Shown here one piece after another: positions 12,396 to 23,944 of a stretch of DNA of 64,000 nucleotides. Under the pieces are notes generated by a model, which saw only the letters and a list, made by a program, of their open reading frames with translations, did no database searches and was not told the DNA's origin. Position 1 is the first letter of the stretch; every line of letters starts with the position of its first letter. Origin of the DNA: Cryptomeria japonica (lineage: Eukaryota > Streptophyta > Pinopsida > Cupressales > Cupressaceae); assembly GCF_030272615.1 (NCBI RefSeq), contig NC_081409.1, positions 22,632,260 to 22,696,259 on the forward strand, read 5' to 3'. The position numbers and the translations under genes were made by a program.

Positions 12396-12810
12396 TGTAG
12401 ACACCTAAAATTAATTAAATTAATATTTAATTAATTTTTCCCTTTCGGCATAATTAATTGTATTAATTATGTTATTACTCATTCTTCCTGAAATTAATTA
12501 AATTATATTTAATTAATTTAATCCCTTAGCCATATAATTAATTATATAAAATCCTCAATTCTTCTAAAATTTGATTTAATCCCCAACCTTAGCCATTTTC
12601 CTCAATATTTACCCTAATCCTAAATAGTTAATTAATGCATAATTAATTAACTAATACCCAGATTCCTACAAATCCTCCATGTAATCCCCTTTGTTAAGCC
12701 TAATTAACCCAAGCCTAGTCATCAGTAGCATTTTCCTCAATTTTAAATTCATCCCACCTACCTAGGTCCACATGTGACTCCTCCTCATAAATGAGCTTGC
12801 ATGCAAGGGT
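12396..12810 (+). repeat. Truncated LTR (TGTAGACACC family)
   Basis: Starts TGTAGACACCTAAAA after a polypurine tract, followed by AT-rich TTAATTAA-type sequence. It is cut at 12811, where the Copia-type LTR begins. The first 15 bases match the LTR end at 23595 (minus strand); beyond that the two diverge. Its 3' part is not recognised on the far side of the Copia element. Confidence 0.5.
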
Positions 12811-13211
12811 CATAAGAGAGAACAAAATAGATGATAGAAATAAACTGTATTCTATCAAGATGAAAAATATGATCAACTGGATCATTAAGCATTACATACA
12901 ATGAATATGAGCCTACTTATATAGGAAAGGCTATATGGATATGTGAGCACACAAACATGACATGTGGCTCAATAAGAAATAAGGGTATGTAGGAGAAATA
13001 ATATAATAGTCCACATGAGGTGGATCACCCACTAAATGTGGAGTGTAACAACAAGATCAACACCATAAAAGGTGGAATTTCTCCTACACACACTATCCCA
13101 ATGTGGCACAAACACCCAAGTGTCTCATACCCAAACTACTATGAAATGCATTTCCTAAGTAAACTTAAGTAAAGTGTAATACTATCCATGATGAATAATT
13201 ATTTACACCAA
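12811..13211 (-). repeat. 3' LTR (truncated) of the Copia-type gag-only element
   Basis: Matches 16565-17000 over its whole length with a few substitutions and a short deletion near 12980. It is missing about 30 bp at its outer end. On the plus strand it is followed by a C-rich stretch, the complement of the polypurine tract GGGGGGG. Confidence 0.8.
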
Positions 13212-13584
13212 AACCCCCCCTTAAGTGCAACTTAGGGGAATGCACTTAAGTCTACAATGCAGCTAAGCAATGAAAGATGGGTCCCAGCTACTAGGCCATG
13301 TTAGGTACCCATGTACAAATGCAAATGCATGAAAACCAATGCAATGAAATCTCTCACAAAGTGGGGAAAGAGAGAAAAACCCAATGGGAAAAAACTCTCC
13401 CCCAAAAGAGAGATGAAAAACTAGATACAAAGAACTCTCATAGAAGTATGTGAAGGACAAAACCCTATGTGAGGAAAAAGTCCCCCCCATATGAGAGAAG
13501 AAGAGAAGCTAGGAAGCCCCCCCTCGATGTGGAATTTGAAGCAATGATAAAAGCTCAATGTATGAAGAAACTGCTCCATGAATG

Positions 13585-15711
13585 TCAAACAACATTCCTC
13601 CCCTTAGGAAGAAACAAAACCAAAGGTGCATCCATGAAGTCTCCCCAATCATGAAGGGAAGATGTATGAAAAAAACTCATGATGAAAGGAATCTCTGAAA
13701 ACTGCTCAAGTGTCCCCATGTCGATGCTGAAAGATACCCCCTCCAAAGGTGGTAAACTATGCCATACTGCTGAAAAAGGCACTCCAAGATCTAGTGGAGA
13801 TGGATGTAGAACATGTCCCAAAGACTCACATGTCTCCTCAAAACATAAAGAGACCTCCTCCAACTGTTGTACATAAGTATCCACAATCATGTCAACCTCG
13901 AAAGAATGATCATGTAGAGAATGAACAAGAGGGTCAGAGTGTTCCCTTGCAACAATCAAAGAAGGATCATCTTCATCAAAGAGAAGATGAATGTCATCAA
14001 TGATGTCTCCCAAATCTGCAAAGTAGGATTCCACAAATAAACCTGCAATGTCTGTCAAGTAATCATCCCATGAATCTGAAGCTAGAAGACAATGAATATC
14101 CTGCTGCATTGAATCACATGAAGACAAAACTGTCGCACTATCTGCATCATCAGATGCAATAGGTGATGTTATATAAATATGAGGAGATGAAATACAAGGC
14201 TCAAGAATGAGGTCACATGTGAGAATACCCATGTTCAAGTGTCCAAAGTTCTCCTCAAAAACTAAACCATCACAAGAAGTGTGATCATCATGTGTAGAAT
14301 CATCAAATGTGAAATCATCATCATCAACAAAATCTAAAAAGGAGTATAACCGAGAAGCATGATCAACCACCCCAGTCGCAATGATAGCTCTAGTCTCCAA
14401 GTCTCGAATGAAAACTGACTCAGGTGTGAACTCCACAACTCTCTTAGTTGCGCCATGTGTGATTTGATAGATAGAAAGGAGATTGTTTGTCAAGTGGGGT
14501 ACACACAACACATCATTGAAGGAGTTATCCCCAATGTCAATAGATCCTTTCCCAATCACATCCATGTATGTATGATTGCCCATCAAAATTTGTGGCATGG
14601 TGCAAGGCTCAAATGTAGAGAACATAGACTGCGAAGATGCCATATGATGAGAAGCCTTTGTATCTAGAAGCCATCTCTCTGAATCATGATTGATAGTAGC
14701 ACATAGAGATTTTCCTTTTCTTGTCCCAAAAGAGTGAGTCTTCCCAATTGTAGAAGCCATGAATGCTTGCCCTTTTCCTTTTGAATGTGAGGAAGTGGAA
14801 GTTGATGAATCATCCTTCTTGTAGACATTAGGCAAATCAATGTTATGCTTTTTGATGATATGTGTGAGCTCATCAATCTTCTTAGAATTACAACGACGCT
14901 CCTCATGACCAAACTTTTTACAATAGGCACAAGTAGGTCTCTCTCTCTTTGGTGAGTTATCCCTCTTGGAAGAGGATGAATCTCCTTATTGTGCAGAAGA
15001 CGATACTTTGTCCTTAGGCTTAGATTGCCATTTCTTGTTTGAGTTGTCCTTTCCTTGATTTCCTTTGTTCCCTTGATTTGCCACTAATCCTTGATACTTA
15101 GAAGCCTTAAGAATACCCATGCTTATCAACTTAGTTTGTTCCATCATCAACATTTCATTGAAAGCATCAAATTTAGGCATTGTGTAGCTTGAACCCATTG
15201 TCATCCTATGGGTTTGGAAACTACAAACAAATGCTGCATATTCCTGTGGAAGCTTGCCCATCAAGTTGAAGATCAATTGAGTATCCTTATTATCAATGCC
15301 ATAATCTTTGAGTCGTGCCCTCAACTCATTTGCCTTGGTGACATAATCTTTTATAGTATCAAAGTTCTTGGAATCCAACATGGTGAGATCACTATCAATT
15401 TGATATCCCCTAATCTCATCAACTTGACCATACAAGTCTTGAAACTTTTGCCAAGCATCCTTGATTAGAGTACACTTCTCAATATCAAAAATGAGATCCT
15501 TTGATACATACTTTCTTAAGGTACCAATTGCCATGATATTTTTAGTGAGCCAATCCAAGTGACCAACTGGATCAACCTTAGGATTAGCAGGAGCAACAAT
15601 AGTTCCATCAATGTAATGAGTTAGTCCTTTTTCCATAAGTTTACTCCATGCATCAATTTTCCAAGTAGCATAATTATGAGGAGTTAAGAGAGGAAACTTA
15701 TAAGAACCCAT
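13585..15711 (-). pseudogene. gag-protease-like ORF with acidic C-terminus
   Basis: A 709-codon frame from ATG at 15711 to a stop at 13585, broken by a single TAA at 14988-14986. An in-frame ATG 20 codons upstream is less likely, because Copia gag proteins usually start near the KFPLLTPHNYATWK motif seen here. Order: gag core (about residues 1-210), Lys/Asn-rich linker, CCHC knuckle CAYCKKFGHEERRC, then a protease-like motif LLDTKASHHM. Active proteases have DSGA here, so the Gly is replaced by Lys. Last comes about 280 residues of Asp/Ser/His-rich acidic sequence with no recognised family, where integrase would normally follow. Likely a structural protein packaged with enzymes supplied in trans. 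Confidence 0.75.
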
Positions 15712-16523
15712 AGCAGCAGAAAGGAAGGAACACAAGAGCACAAAAGCACAAGAGACACCTCCCAAATTCACTCAATCAAAGTACCCCCCCAAAAATGATG
15801 ATTTTGGCACTTTCTATGTAGTGCATGTACAATAGGCCACTTGCAAAACAAGGCAAAGTGGACTTCTGATTTCAATTACAACTTCTCAAAATGATATCTA
15901 AGAGACTTCAACAAATATTGCTAGTGATCTAAACTGAGATCCAAGCAAAATGCAAGTACCAAATATGCCAAAAATGGCCAAATAATGAAAGTACAATTTC
16001 TACTTAAAATTACTACAAACAAATGGCAGATTATGAAAGTAGATGAAAAAATATGCACTTTCAAAAAAAATGGCACATGAAAAGGAGTCCATATCAGCCC
16101 AAATGAAGCCTCCAAAGTTGTAAAAATTGGGATTTCATGATTTCCAAAAAACTTGTATCTGTAAAATAGAAAAATCTTGCACCATTGTATAGATCATGAA
16201 ATTATACCCCAAAACAAAAAAAATTGCTCAAAAAAAGGAGTTCAAATGAGTGAGATATCGCTATTTGAAAATCGCCTACAAAATTATAATTTCTGGAAAA
16301 TTTCCGTCGCGGCTTCAAACTTCAAATGCCTCTAGATTTGGCCTTCGAAGTCCGATTTGGATGAAACAAAAGGCAAAACTGACTTTCTTGGACCTCCTCA
16401 ATCCAATGGTAACCTCAAATTTGATCCATCAAGCTTCAATAATAACCTACAATAGAAAGATCCAAAATGCAAACCCCAAATAGCATCAAATTTCTCTCAA
16501 TTGACAAACCAATGACACTCTAA

Positions 16524-16537
16524 TGGCTCTGATACCA
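16524..16537 (-). promoter_or_regulatory. Primer-binding site (initiator Met tRNA type)
   Basis: The minus strand reads TGGTATCAGAGCCA immediately inside the right LTR: the standard iMet primer site, unmutated. Confidence 0.9.
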
Positions 16538-17000
16538 TGTGAGATTTTGCCAAGATCAAGAGGGAATGGAAAGCACAAATAAGAGAGAACAAAATAGATG
16601 ATAGAAATAAACTATATTCTATCAAGATGAAAAATATGATCAACTGGATCATTAAGCATTCATACAATGAATGTGAGCCTGCTTATATAGGAGAGGCTAT
16701 ATGGATATGTGAGCACACAAACATGACATGTGGCTCAATAAAAAACAAGGGTAGGTAGGAAATAGGTGTGGGTAGGTAGGAGAAATAATATAATAGTCCA
16801 CATAAGGTGGATCACCCACTGAATGTGAAGTGTAACAACAAGATCAACACCATAAAAGGTGGAATTTCTCCTACACACACTATCCCAATGTGGCACAAAC
16901 ACCCAAGTGTATCATACCCAAACTACTATGAAATTCATTTCCTAAGTAAACTTAAGTAAAGTGTAATAATATCCATGATGAATAATTATTTACGCCAACA
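16538..17000 (-). repeat. 5' LTR of the Copia-type gag-only element
   Basis: A 463-bp LTR from TGTGAGATTTTGCC to GCCAACA. It is the complete copy; the other LTR lacks the outer end. Confidence 0.8.
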
Positions 17001-17099
17001 AGGAGCTTGGAAAGTAGTATGTTTAGTTGTTTTTGATGTTTTACATTGTTTTTATGTCTTTGACATGATCAACTAACCATTTAATTTTCATCACTTTCA

Positions 17100-17830
17100 C
17101 ATATGTATATAGTTTACACATGAGATCAAATTTCTATTTTGAACATGTCTCATAGTTACATATATATCATGTCTTGCTTCAAATTTACTATTAAAATCAA
17201 ATTTTTATTTTATAGTGTTCCACCTTCATTTCTAATAGAATCTCACACCCAACTATACATGAGATGAAAACAAAACACATGCACAATTTCATGTATGATA
17301 GGAAATCAAGTGAAACTAATCTAAACTAAAATTTAATGAAATGAAATGACAAAGAAGTGTTAGGAAGGATGCAAAGATCCTAAAGCAGTGACAAATCTAT
17401 GAATACAACTCAAGAGGTGTTAACTAGTGAATGCGAATGAGAATATAGTTTTCCTATAAATATATGTATATAGTGCTAACTTCATATTGGTTTGCCTATA
17501 AATATATGTATATATTTTGCACATGTCTTAAAGTTACACAAATCATGTCTTCCTTCAAATTTACAATTGAACTCATATTTTTATTTTATAGTGCTCCACC
17601 TTTGTTTCTAATATAATCTCACACCTAATTGCACATGAGATGAAAAAAAAACACATGAAGAACTCCTTGTATGATAGGAAAACAAGTGAAACTAATTTAA
17701 ACTAGAATTTAATGAAATCAAATGACAAAGAAATGCTAGGAAGGATGAAAAGATCCCAAAGCGGTGACAAATCTATGAACACAACTCAAGAAGTGCTCAC
17801 TAGTGAATATTAATGTGATTATAGGAAGGA
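17100..17830. repeat. Imperfect tandem duplication, period about 376 bp
   Basis: Two diverged copies, roughly 17100-17455 and 17476-17830. Shared blocks include TTATTTTATAGTG at 17205 and 17581, then CTCACACC..., and GTGACAAATCTATGAA. AT-rich and non-coding. Confidence 0.75.
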
Positions 17831-18543
17831 TGTGTAGATCTCAAAGTGCTAAAGGTAGGTCCCCATGCGACTTCCTATGCCTAGTAGTTGTTGCTCAACT
17901 TTTTCAACAACAATTTGTGGAGCTAGTGGCCCCATGGGTCTAGTAAAATTTGCTACATATTTTTAAGCAACTCTTTTAAATGGTATTTTTAAATAAAATT
18001 ATTGATACATTTCTTGCAAATAAAACTTGGAGGAAAAACTAAAAGAACATAAAAAGGAGAGAGAAAAAATAGTGAAGCCACATGTCATTTTTCCCAATAA
18101 GAAATTGCTACTTATTTCTAGCTCATTTTTTCAAAACTTATTTTCAATTTTTAAGTAGCTACTGCTCCACTAAAATAGGGAAAGATTCCAATTTATCCTC
18201 TCCTCTAATTAAAATTTACATGGGAAAACTCTAACTGCTTAAATTTAAGCAAAAACTTTACTAAGAAGTCGCATAGGGACATGGGGTAAGTGCACAAAAA
18301 AGGATTCAATGGTAATGGAAATAAAAATGAGAAGGTAAGAGAAAACTGAGATAAGATTGTTATGAAAATTTTCAAATACCTTAAAGGAGAGTGTTGTGAC
18401 AATGCTGGTATAAACACATGATGGAATGATTACTAATGGAAGGATGAAAACAAATTAGTGTACTTAAATTTTCTACTTTATTTCTTAACTAGATTTCATC
18501 ATTGCCAACACTGATTAGTTAATTAAAAAAGACTAAATCTAGA
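17831..18543. other. No feature recognised
   Basis: AT-rich sequence. The short minus-strand ORF at 18417-18205 is Leu/Phe/Ser-rich without a motif. It may be 3' sequence of the element whose ORF ends at 18544, but no LTR copy is seen here. Confidence 0.4.
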
Positions 18544-20130
18544 TCAGATCAGATATGCATGTACACAACACTGCCTAGAAGGAATATCATTGGAATCCTC
18601 TTTAAAGGTGCTTTGCTCTTGACTTTCAATGGGATCATCGGAAAGGATGGGAGGAATATCTTGATCTTTCTCAGGAAGTGGAATGTCAATGGGATTTGAA
18701 AGGACATTGTGTTCATGAAATGGAAGGGGATCATTTGGGATTGGATGAACTGGGATATCTTGATCTTGCTCGGGGAATGGAGTGTCAATAGGACTTTGGA
18801 TAGGATGGACAAGAATAGGGGAATCATCATGAGTTTCTGGGAAGATGAGATCTTGGTCAACAATTGGATGGGATGATAAGGTTTCGGGATCTTGATCTTG
18901 ATTTTCTTTAGGACACGTTTCTTCATGCTCTAAATTATCCTCTTGACATGGGGTTAGACTTTGGATATGCATGGGGGATTCTGATAAGGAATCAATGTTT
19001 TGGCATGAAGGAAATGCACTTTGAACATTTGTGATGGATTCTGGCAAGGAATCAATGCTTGAACATGAGGAAGAGGGACTTCGAATGGGGTCCTCTAAAA
19101 CAGGTAATGGCAATAAAGTGCATGGTGGCATTGGGTCTTGTATTTCTGATAAAAGACAAGGATGTGCATCATGAATTGGATTATTTTGGCAATCAATTAT
19201 GGATAGCTCTTGGATAATTGCATCCTTGGGTGTATTGTTTGATGAGGACAATATGGAAGGTTCTTGTGAAACTTCTAAAGGTGTAGGGATAGATGCCACT
19301 CGAAAGTCAATTTGTTTGTGGGGGGATGATGCATTGCTAGACATAAGTGTATTATCTTGATCTTCTTCAAAGAATTCACTTGGTAATTTCCTTAAGATCA
19401 TTGCAATAAAGCCACCTTTCTTTCGAGGTTTTGACATGATTGGATCTGGAATTTGAACTTGTTTTTGGTTTGATGTCATGTTTTGATATTGGACTTGGTT
19501 CAATTGTTCTGACATGTTTAAAACTTGGGTTCGTGTGTGCTGCAACCTTTGTTTTTGAATGTTTGGTTGTTGTTGTTGACATTGATATTCCACCATTGGT
19601 TGAACCATTTGTTGACATTGTATAGTTGGTTGGACATATTGTTGAAATTGGACCATTGGTTGTGTTGGTTGCATATGTTGGACAATTGGTTGTGATGGTT
19701 GAAAATCTGATTGATAGTAAACACCTTCTTGTTCTTGTTGTGGAGGCACATAATGTTGAAATTGATGTTGTCTCTTTTCTTGAAATTGTTTCATCATCTC
19801 TATTTGGGAGAGGAGAGCTGGTATGTCTGATCGTTCGATAAGAGACCTTACATCAATTGGCTCAATATTTGGATTTCAACCTGGAAGTTTTCAAAACATT
19901 TTGGACATTTGTGATCTATTCTTCACAATGTTTTTCACTCTTTGTTCCAAAATCTCATTTTCTTGAGCTAGTTTCTCCTCTAGTTTTTGTATTTGGAGAC
20001 TTGTTTCATCATAAAAAGTTTGATCAATATTGCCTTGTTGTTGGGTTGGATAGAATTGTGATTGCATTGTCGGTTGATATGTCAAACTTTGTTGCATCAT
20101 TGGTGCTTGGAACCTTGTTTCAATAGACAT
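18544..20130 (-). pseudogene. Gln- then Pro/Asp-rich retroelement ORF, unknown function
   Basis: One frame of 528 codons from ATG at 20130 to 18544, broken only by two TGA codons (near 19893 and 19881), both plausibly CGA to TGA changes. Residues 1-80 are polar with a short Glu/Gln/Leu coiled-coil stretch. The next 150 or so are very rich in Gln, Pro, Tyr and Val (short repeats of MVQPMVEYQ type). The C-terminal half is acidic and Pro-rich with repeated DIPLPEKDQDIP-like units. There is no gag core, zinc knuckle, protease or polymerase motif. Upstream are a long leader, primer-binding site and LTR, so it is the only ORF left in this element. Confidence 0.55.
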
Positions 20131-22265
20131 GTCACTATGCAAATGCAATATTTTTGGAATTTTCAAAGATAATGTATGATATGCAACTAAATGCAACCTA
20201 AATAGGTGAAAATGCAATCTATGGCAAGAATGCAATCTATGTTTTTGGTTGTTTTTCAATAATTTGACAAACTTTTTGGAATGCAAATCTAAAAGAGACC
20301 CTTAGGAAATTGAAATGATGTCTAGACCTCAAAGGACAAAAGGACCAAGTGACAAAAGGACAAAATGACAATGTCTCCCCTATATGCTTGGATACTAAGC
20401 TAGGTTTGACGAAAAGAAATTGATGACAAAAGGACAAAAGGTTTGATAAGGTCTAGACTTCCTAAAAATGACTTAGAGTTTATCAAAGATTTGGATTACT
20501 CAAGTATGACAAAACCTAGTTTTGACACTATATGCAAAGGGAAAATTACTATGAAAATGACCCTAATATGATATGATAATGACCTAAGCTTAATGAAGGG
20601 ACCTAGGGTATGAAAATGCAAATGTATGAAAATGGTATGACTTTAATGCAAAAGGACACATGCAAATAGATGACCCTTATTGATATGCAAAGGAGTATGA
20701 CTTAGGTGAAACCTAACCTTGGTACTTGACAATGAACTTTGCACAATGCAACCTAGGATGAACCTAAATGTAAGTGACATGAATGTTAAGACAAAATTTT
20801 GAATAATGTTTGACAACCATGTTTGAAGGTGTTTTGAAGTTTGTTGGATGAAATGCTCTTGGGTTTAACCTTGTTTTGAATCAATTTTCCTCGTTTTTGA
20901 AATGAGATGCAATTCAACTTTTGACAAGTAAAGAAGACAAGATATTTTAACATAGACTCAAGACAATCATGCTCATTCCCACATTTCTTATGGTAGGCAA
21001 GGACATTAGGTACTTGAGAGGTAGACTTGTTATGGGATTCAAGGAGAATACATAGATGCTTGACCCCACGGGCTCCCCTCCACGACACTCACTTCTCAGG
21101 GCATCCAAGCATCAGTCCCCATGGAAATCTCCCCATGGAAAACTTAGTATCTCTTCCAAGTATCCGAACTTGTCCTTCTCAAGCAACTAGAAGGGTTTTT
21201 GGCCTCTAAATACAAAGGTGTTTAGTAAGGATTTCTGTTGAGTGTTACTCCTTGATGTCACGCAAGCGTGATTGAGACATTAAGCCCACCAAGATACCAA
21301 ACAAATGTAGTCACGCAAGCATGATTTAGACCCATGAGGCCCTACTTAGATGTTGATATGAGAAAGAGTTCAAGGGTCATCACTTCCCAAGTAACTACAA
21401 TTCCCCCGTAACCCTTCCTTCAAAGCTTTCGCTCATCGGGTATTTGTTTATAGTGAGTTAGAATGCCAAGGTATTCTAGCCGTACTCACTTTGGGTTGTT
21501 CCCTTCTCATGATTATCACTTGCTTACAAAAGCAAATGGTCGGGAAGGCAGGCCCTCTAAAGGTGACACACAATCAAAACAATGAGCATGGTATCGAAGA
21601 TCTGGATTTTTGATCACCCTAAGAAGGATGAGAGCATACTCTCCTACTCCAATGTCACACTCAACAATCAAAGCAAAAAAATGTTCATTCCAACCTATTT
21701 TAAAAAAAAATCACTAGGTGCCTAAAACATTAATGACAAACACCAAGTTTAGTTGTTTCTCCAAGGCAACCTGCAAAACCCAAGTTAGAAGTTTGAAGTG
21801 TTTATTCTTTGACTATCGATTCTGCATAAAACATGTTAGTAGTTTCATTTGTTGTCTTTGCCATGCGTATGCCAAGATGCTGCACAGATAATTAGTACCA
21901 AAAACCAAAAAATAGAAAACAGAATGCAAAAACAAAACAAATTTCAAGTAAAACATTGCATTTTTACCTCTGTTCTGGACTTTACACAGGCGCAGAAGTC
22001 ATGACACAGGCGCAGAAGTCATGACACAGGCGCAGGATTACACAGGCGCAAGTTGCTTGACACAGGCGTAGGTTACCTTACACAAGCGCAGAATGCATTT
22101 ACACAGGCGCAAAACCCATAAAAATGCACCTGTATGCCTTACACAGGCGCAGAATGTCTCACACAGGCATAGAAATCCCCAGAAAGCCCTGCATTACCCT
22201 GTTTTTGGGTTTTTGGCCTGCAAATCAACTCAAAAGGCACTCAAGACATGATTAGAGGGTTAGAT
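20131..22265 (-). other. Long leader between primer-binding site and ORF
   Basis: About 2.1 kb of element sequence with no supported ORF. It contains two copies of TCACGCAAGC[A/G]TGATT (21256 and 21312) and the 9-copy repeat at 21985-22172. Long leaders of this kind usually carry RNA packaging and dimer signals, but no such function can be shown here. Confidence 0.5.
21985..22172 (-). repeat. Nine-copy ACACAGGCGCAG interspersed repeat
   Basis: Copies start near 21985, 22004, 22024, 22038, 22060, 22079, 22101, 22140 and 22160, mostly 14-22 bp apart with one gap of about 39 bp, and with varied spacers. Four of the nine differ by one base from ACACAGGCGCA(G/A). The first two also share the spacer AAGTCATG. 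It lies inside the leader of the minus-strand element, where the sense copy is CTGCGCCTGTGT. Confidence 0.85.
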
Positions 22266-22284
22266 TCACGTCGGGTTCACCAAT
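22266..22284 (-). promoter_or_regulatory. Primer-binding site-like sequence
   Basis: The minus strand reads TTGGTGAACCCGACGTGAA just inside the LTR end. Seventeen or more bases are identical to the site after the left LTR of the gag-only element at 27994. TGG at the start fits a tRNA CCA end. I could not assign the tRNA with confidence. Confidence 0.7.
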
Positions 22285-22287
22285 TAA

Positions 22288-23595
22288 TGTAGCATAGGAA
22301 ATCGGAAATCATCACAAACAATATAAATATTAGTAATCTAGCTCAATCACGAAAGCACAATTGCAATGATCTATCCTAAACAAATTCAATAGAGACATGA
22401 AAATTGAAACATTCAAAAAGATTATGCAAACCAGAGGTAAATCCAAATGCTTCCTTCATGCGGCTCCATTGTTCTTCTTTCCTCTTCAAATAGTTTGGTT
22501 GTGGATCTCACCTACAAGTGCACATACATAATTGAAAGCAAGTAGACAAGATTATTGATCAAGAGTACTCGAAATGTGATTGACTAGAAATTCGATAATC
22601 TGATTAGGGGTCAAGAATCAAGGGATTTGATTGAAGAAATTCATCCAATTTATAGATAAATTGGAGAAAAAGATCAAATTAGCATGATAATGATTCGAAT
22701 GGAAATTCAAATCAAGAATAGCAAAATTATGACATGTGTATGATGAATTGCTATGCAAGGATTTTATGACAATTTATGACAAATTTCTATGTAAGGATTT
22801 ATGACAATTTATGACAATTTATGACAAATTTCTATGTCATTCCCATGAAATTAGGAGAAAAATAGGAGAGAATTGAAATCAGGAATTAGAAAATAGAAAA
22901 ATAGAAAAATGAGGAATTTAAGAAATTAGGAAATTAGAAATTAGAAATTGATGGAAAATTAGGAAATTAGTGAATTAATCAATAATTTTTCATTTATTAA
23001 TTAATTCATTCACAAAGAGGAATAATTAGCCAATTAAATGAACATTTAATTGCGATGAGAAGACTTAGGATAAATAAACAATTTATTAATCCTAGAGGAA
23101 GAAATGACACACAAGGTTAAATGATTAAATCATAAAACCCTAGAAGATGAATTAACAATGCAAGAACGACAATTAGGTCTTGATAAAAGATAATTGATGT
23201 TGATTTGATTATGATCATGATTCTGACTTGATTTGATTGATAAACAATTGAGATTGATTGACAAATTGACCAATATTGATAAAGAGACCAAATTGATATG
23301 TGCCAATTGACATGATTGAAGAGGACAAGGATCGATGACAAATCGATCACAAAATTGACAAGATTGACAAGGACGAGGATCGATGTCAAAACGAAAAGAT
23401 TGATAAGAGGACAAAACCCTAATTCGAAAGCAAGAAAAATGAGGAATGTAGAAGAAGGACTCAATGCTCGCAAATGATAAAGACCAAGTGCGTGACATAG
23501 GAGAAATGTTAATGCGACGCAAAAACCTAAGATGAGGCAATGTGCAAATGTTAAAGTATGATCCCGCAAGCGTTGACCATTTTTAGGTGTCTACA
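22288..23595 (-). repeat. LTR of the minus-strand element (TGTAG...CTACA)
   Basis: 1308 bp bounded on the minus strand by TGTAGACACC (23595) and ATGCTACA (22288). A primer-binding site follows inside (22284) and a polypurine-like tract precedes outside (23610-23596). Within it are many short AT-rich direct repeats, such as GACAATTTATGACAA (22740-22830) and variants of AATTAGGAAATTAG (22900-22970). ORFs called across it on the minus strand are low-complexity and not supported. Confidence 0.7.
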
Positions 23596-23642
23596 TTTTG
23601 CCCCTCTTTGAAACAATGCGATTTTAAGCATTGTTTCAAAGA
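23596..23642 (-). promoter_or_regulatory. Polypurine tract and 14-bp hairpin next to the LTR
   Basis: The minus strand reads AGAGGGGCAAAA up to the LTR start. On the plus strand CTTTGAAACAATGC and GCATTGTTTCAAAG form a perfect 14-bp inverted repeat around an 8-base loop. The tract matches the one at 12381. Confidence 0.6.
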
Positions 23643-23675
23643 ACAGTAATGAAAATGCCCCAGACAATGACAATG

Positions 23676-23943
23676 ACATGTATGTGTATATATATGCATG
23701 TATATATACATATACATACATGTATATATATATATACACACACACATACATGTATACATACATATATATATACACATACATGTATGTATGTATATATAAT
23801 ATATATATACATACATACATGTATGCATATATATATATATATGTATGTATATATATGTTTGTATACATGTATGTATGTATATATATACATGTATGTATGT
23901 ACACACATATACACACACTCACATATGTATATACATATATTTA
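23676..23943. repeat. TATG/TACA/TA microsatellite
   Basis: About 270 bp of mixed TATG, TACA and TA repeats. It opens all reading frames by chance, so the Tyr/Ile/His/Cys-rich ORFs here are artefacts. The Gypsy element at 23945 inserted at its right edge. Confidence 0.95.
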
Positions 23944-23944
23944 T

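Larger units (their letters stand above)
12811..17000 (-). mobile_element. Copia-type gag-only element (non-autonomous)
   Basis: A minus-strand element: left LTR 12811-13211 (its outer end is lost), polypurine tract 13211-13222, ORF 15711-13585, leader, iMet primer-binding site 16537-16524, right LTR 16538-17000. The two LTRs share long near-identical stretches (for example AGAGAGAACAAAATAGATGA). Between them there is room for only about 3.3 kb, and no integrase, reverse transcriptase or RNase H is present. It would need these enzymes from another Copia element. The target-site duplication cannot be checked because the left edge is truncated. Confidence 0.8.

Noticed and set aside
21985-22172. 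CRISPR-like array
   Set aside because: Units are 11-12 bp with short irregular spacers, inside a plant retroelement leader; not a CRISPR structure.
23117-23569. 150-codon hydrophobic minus-strand ORF that could be a membrane protein
   Set aside because: It lies wholly inside the LTR 22288-23595 in low-complexity sequence and a second frame is open over the same bases.
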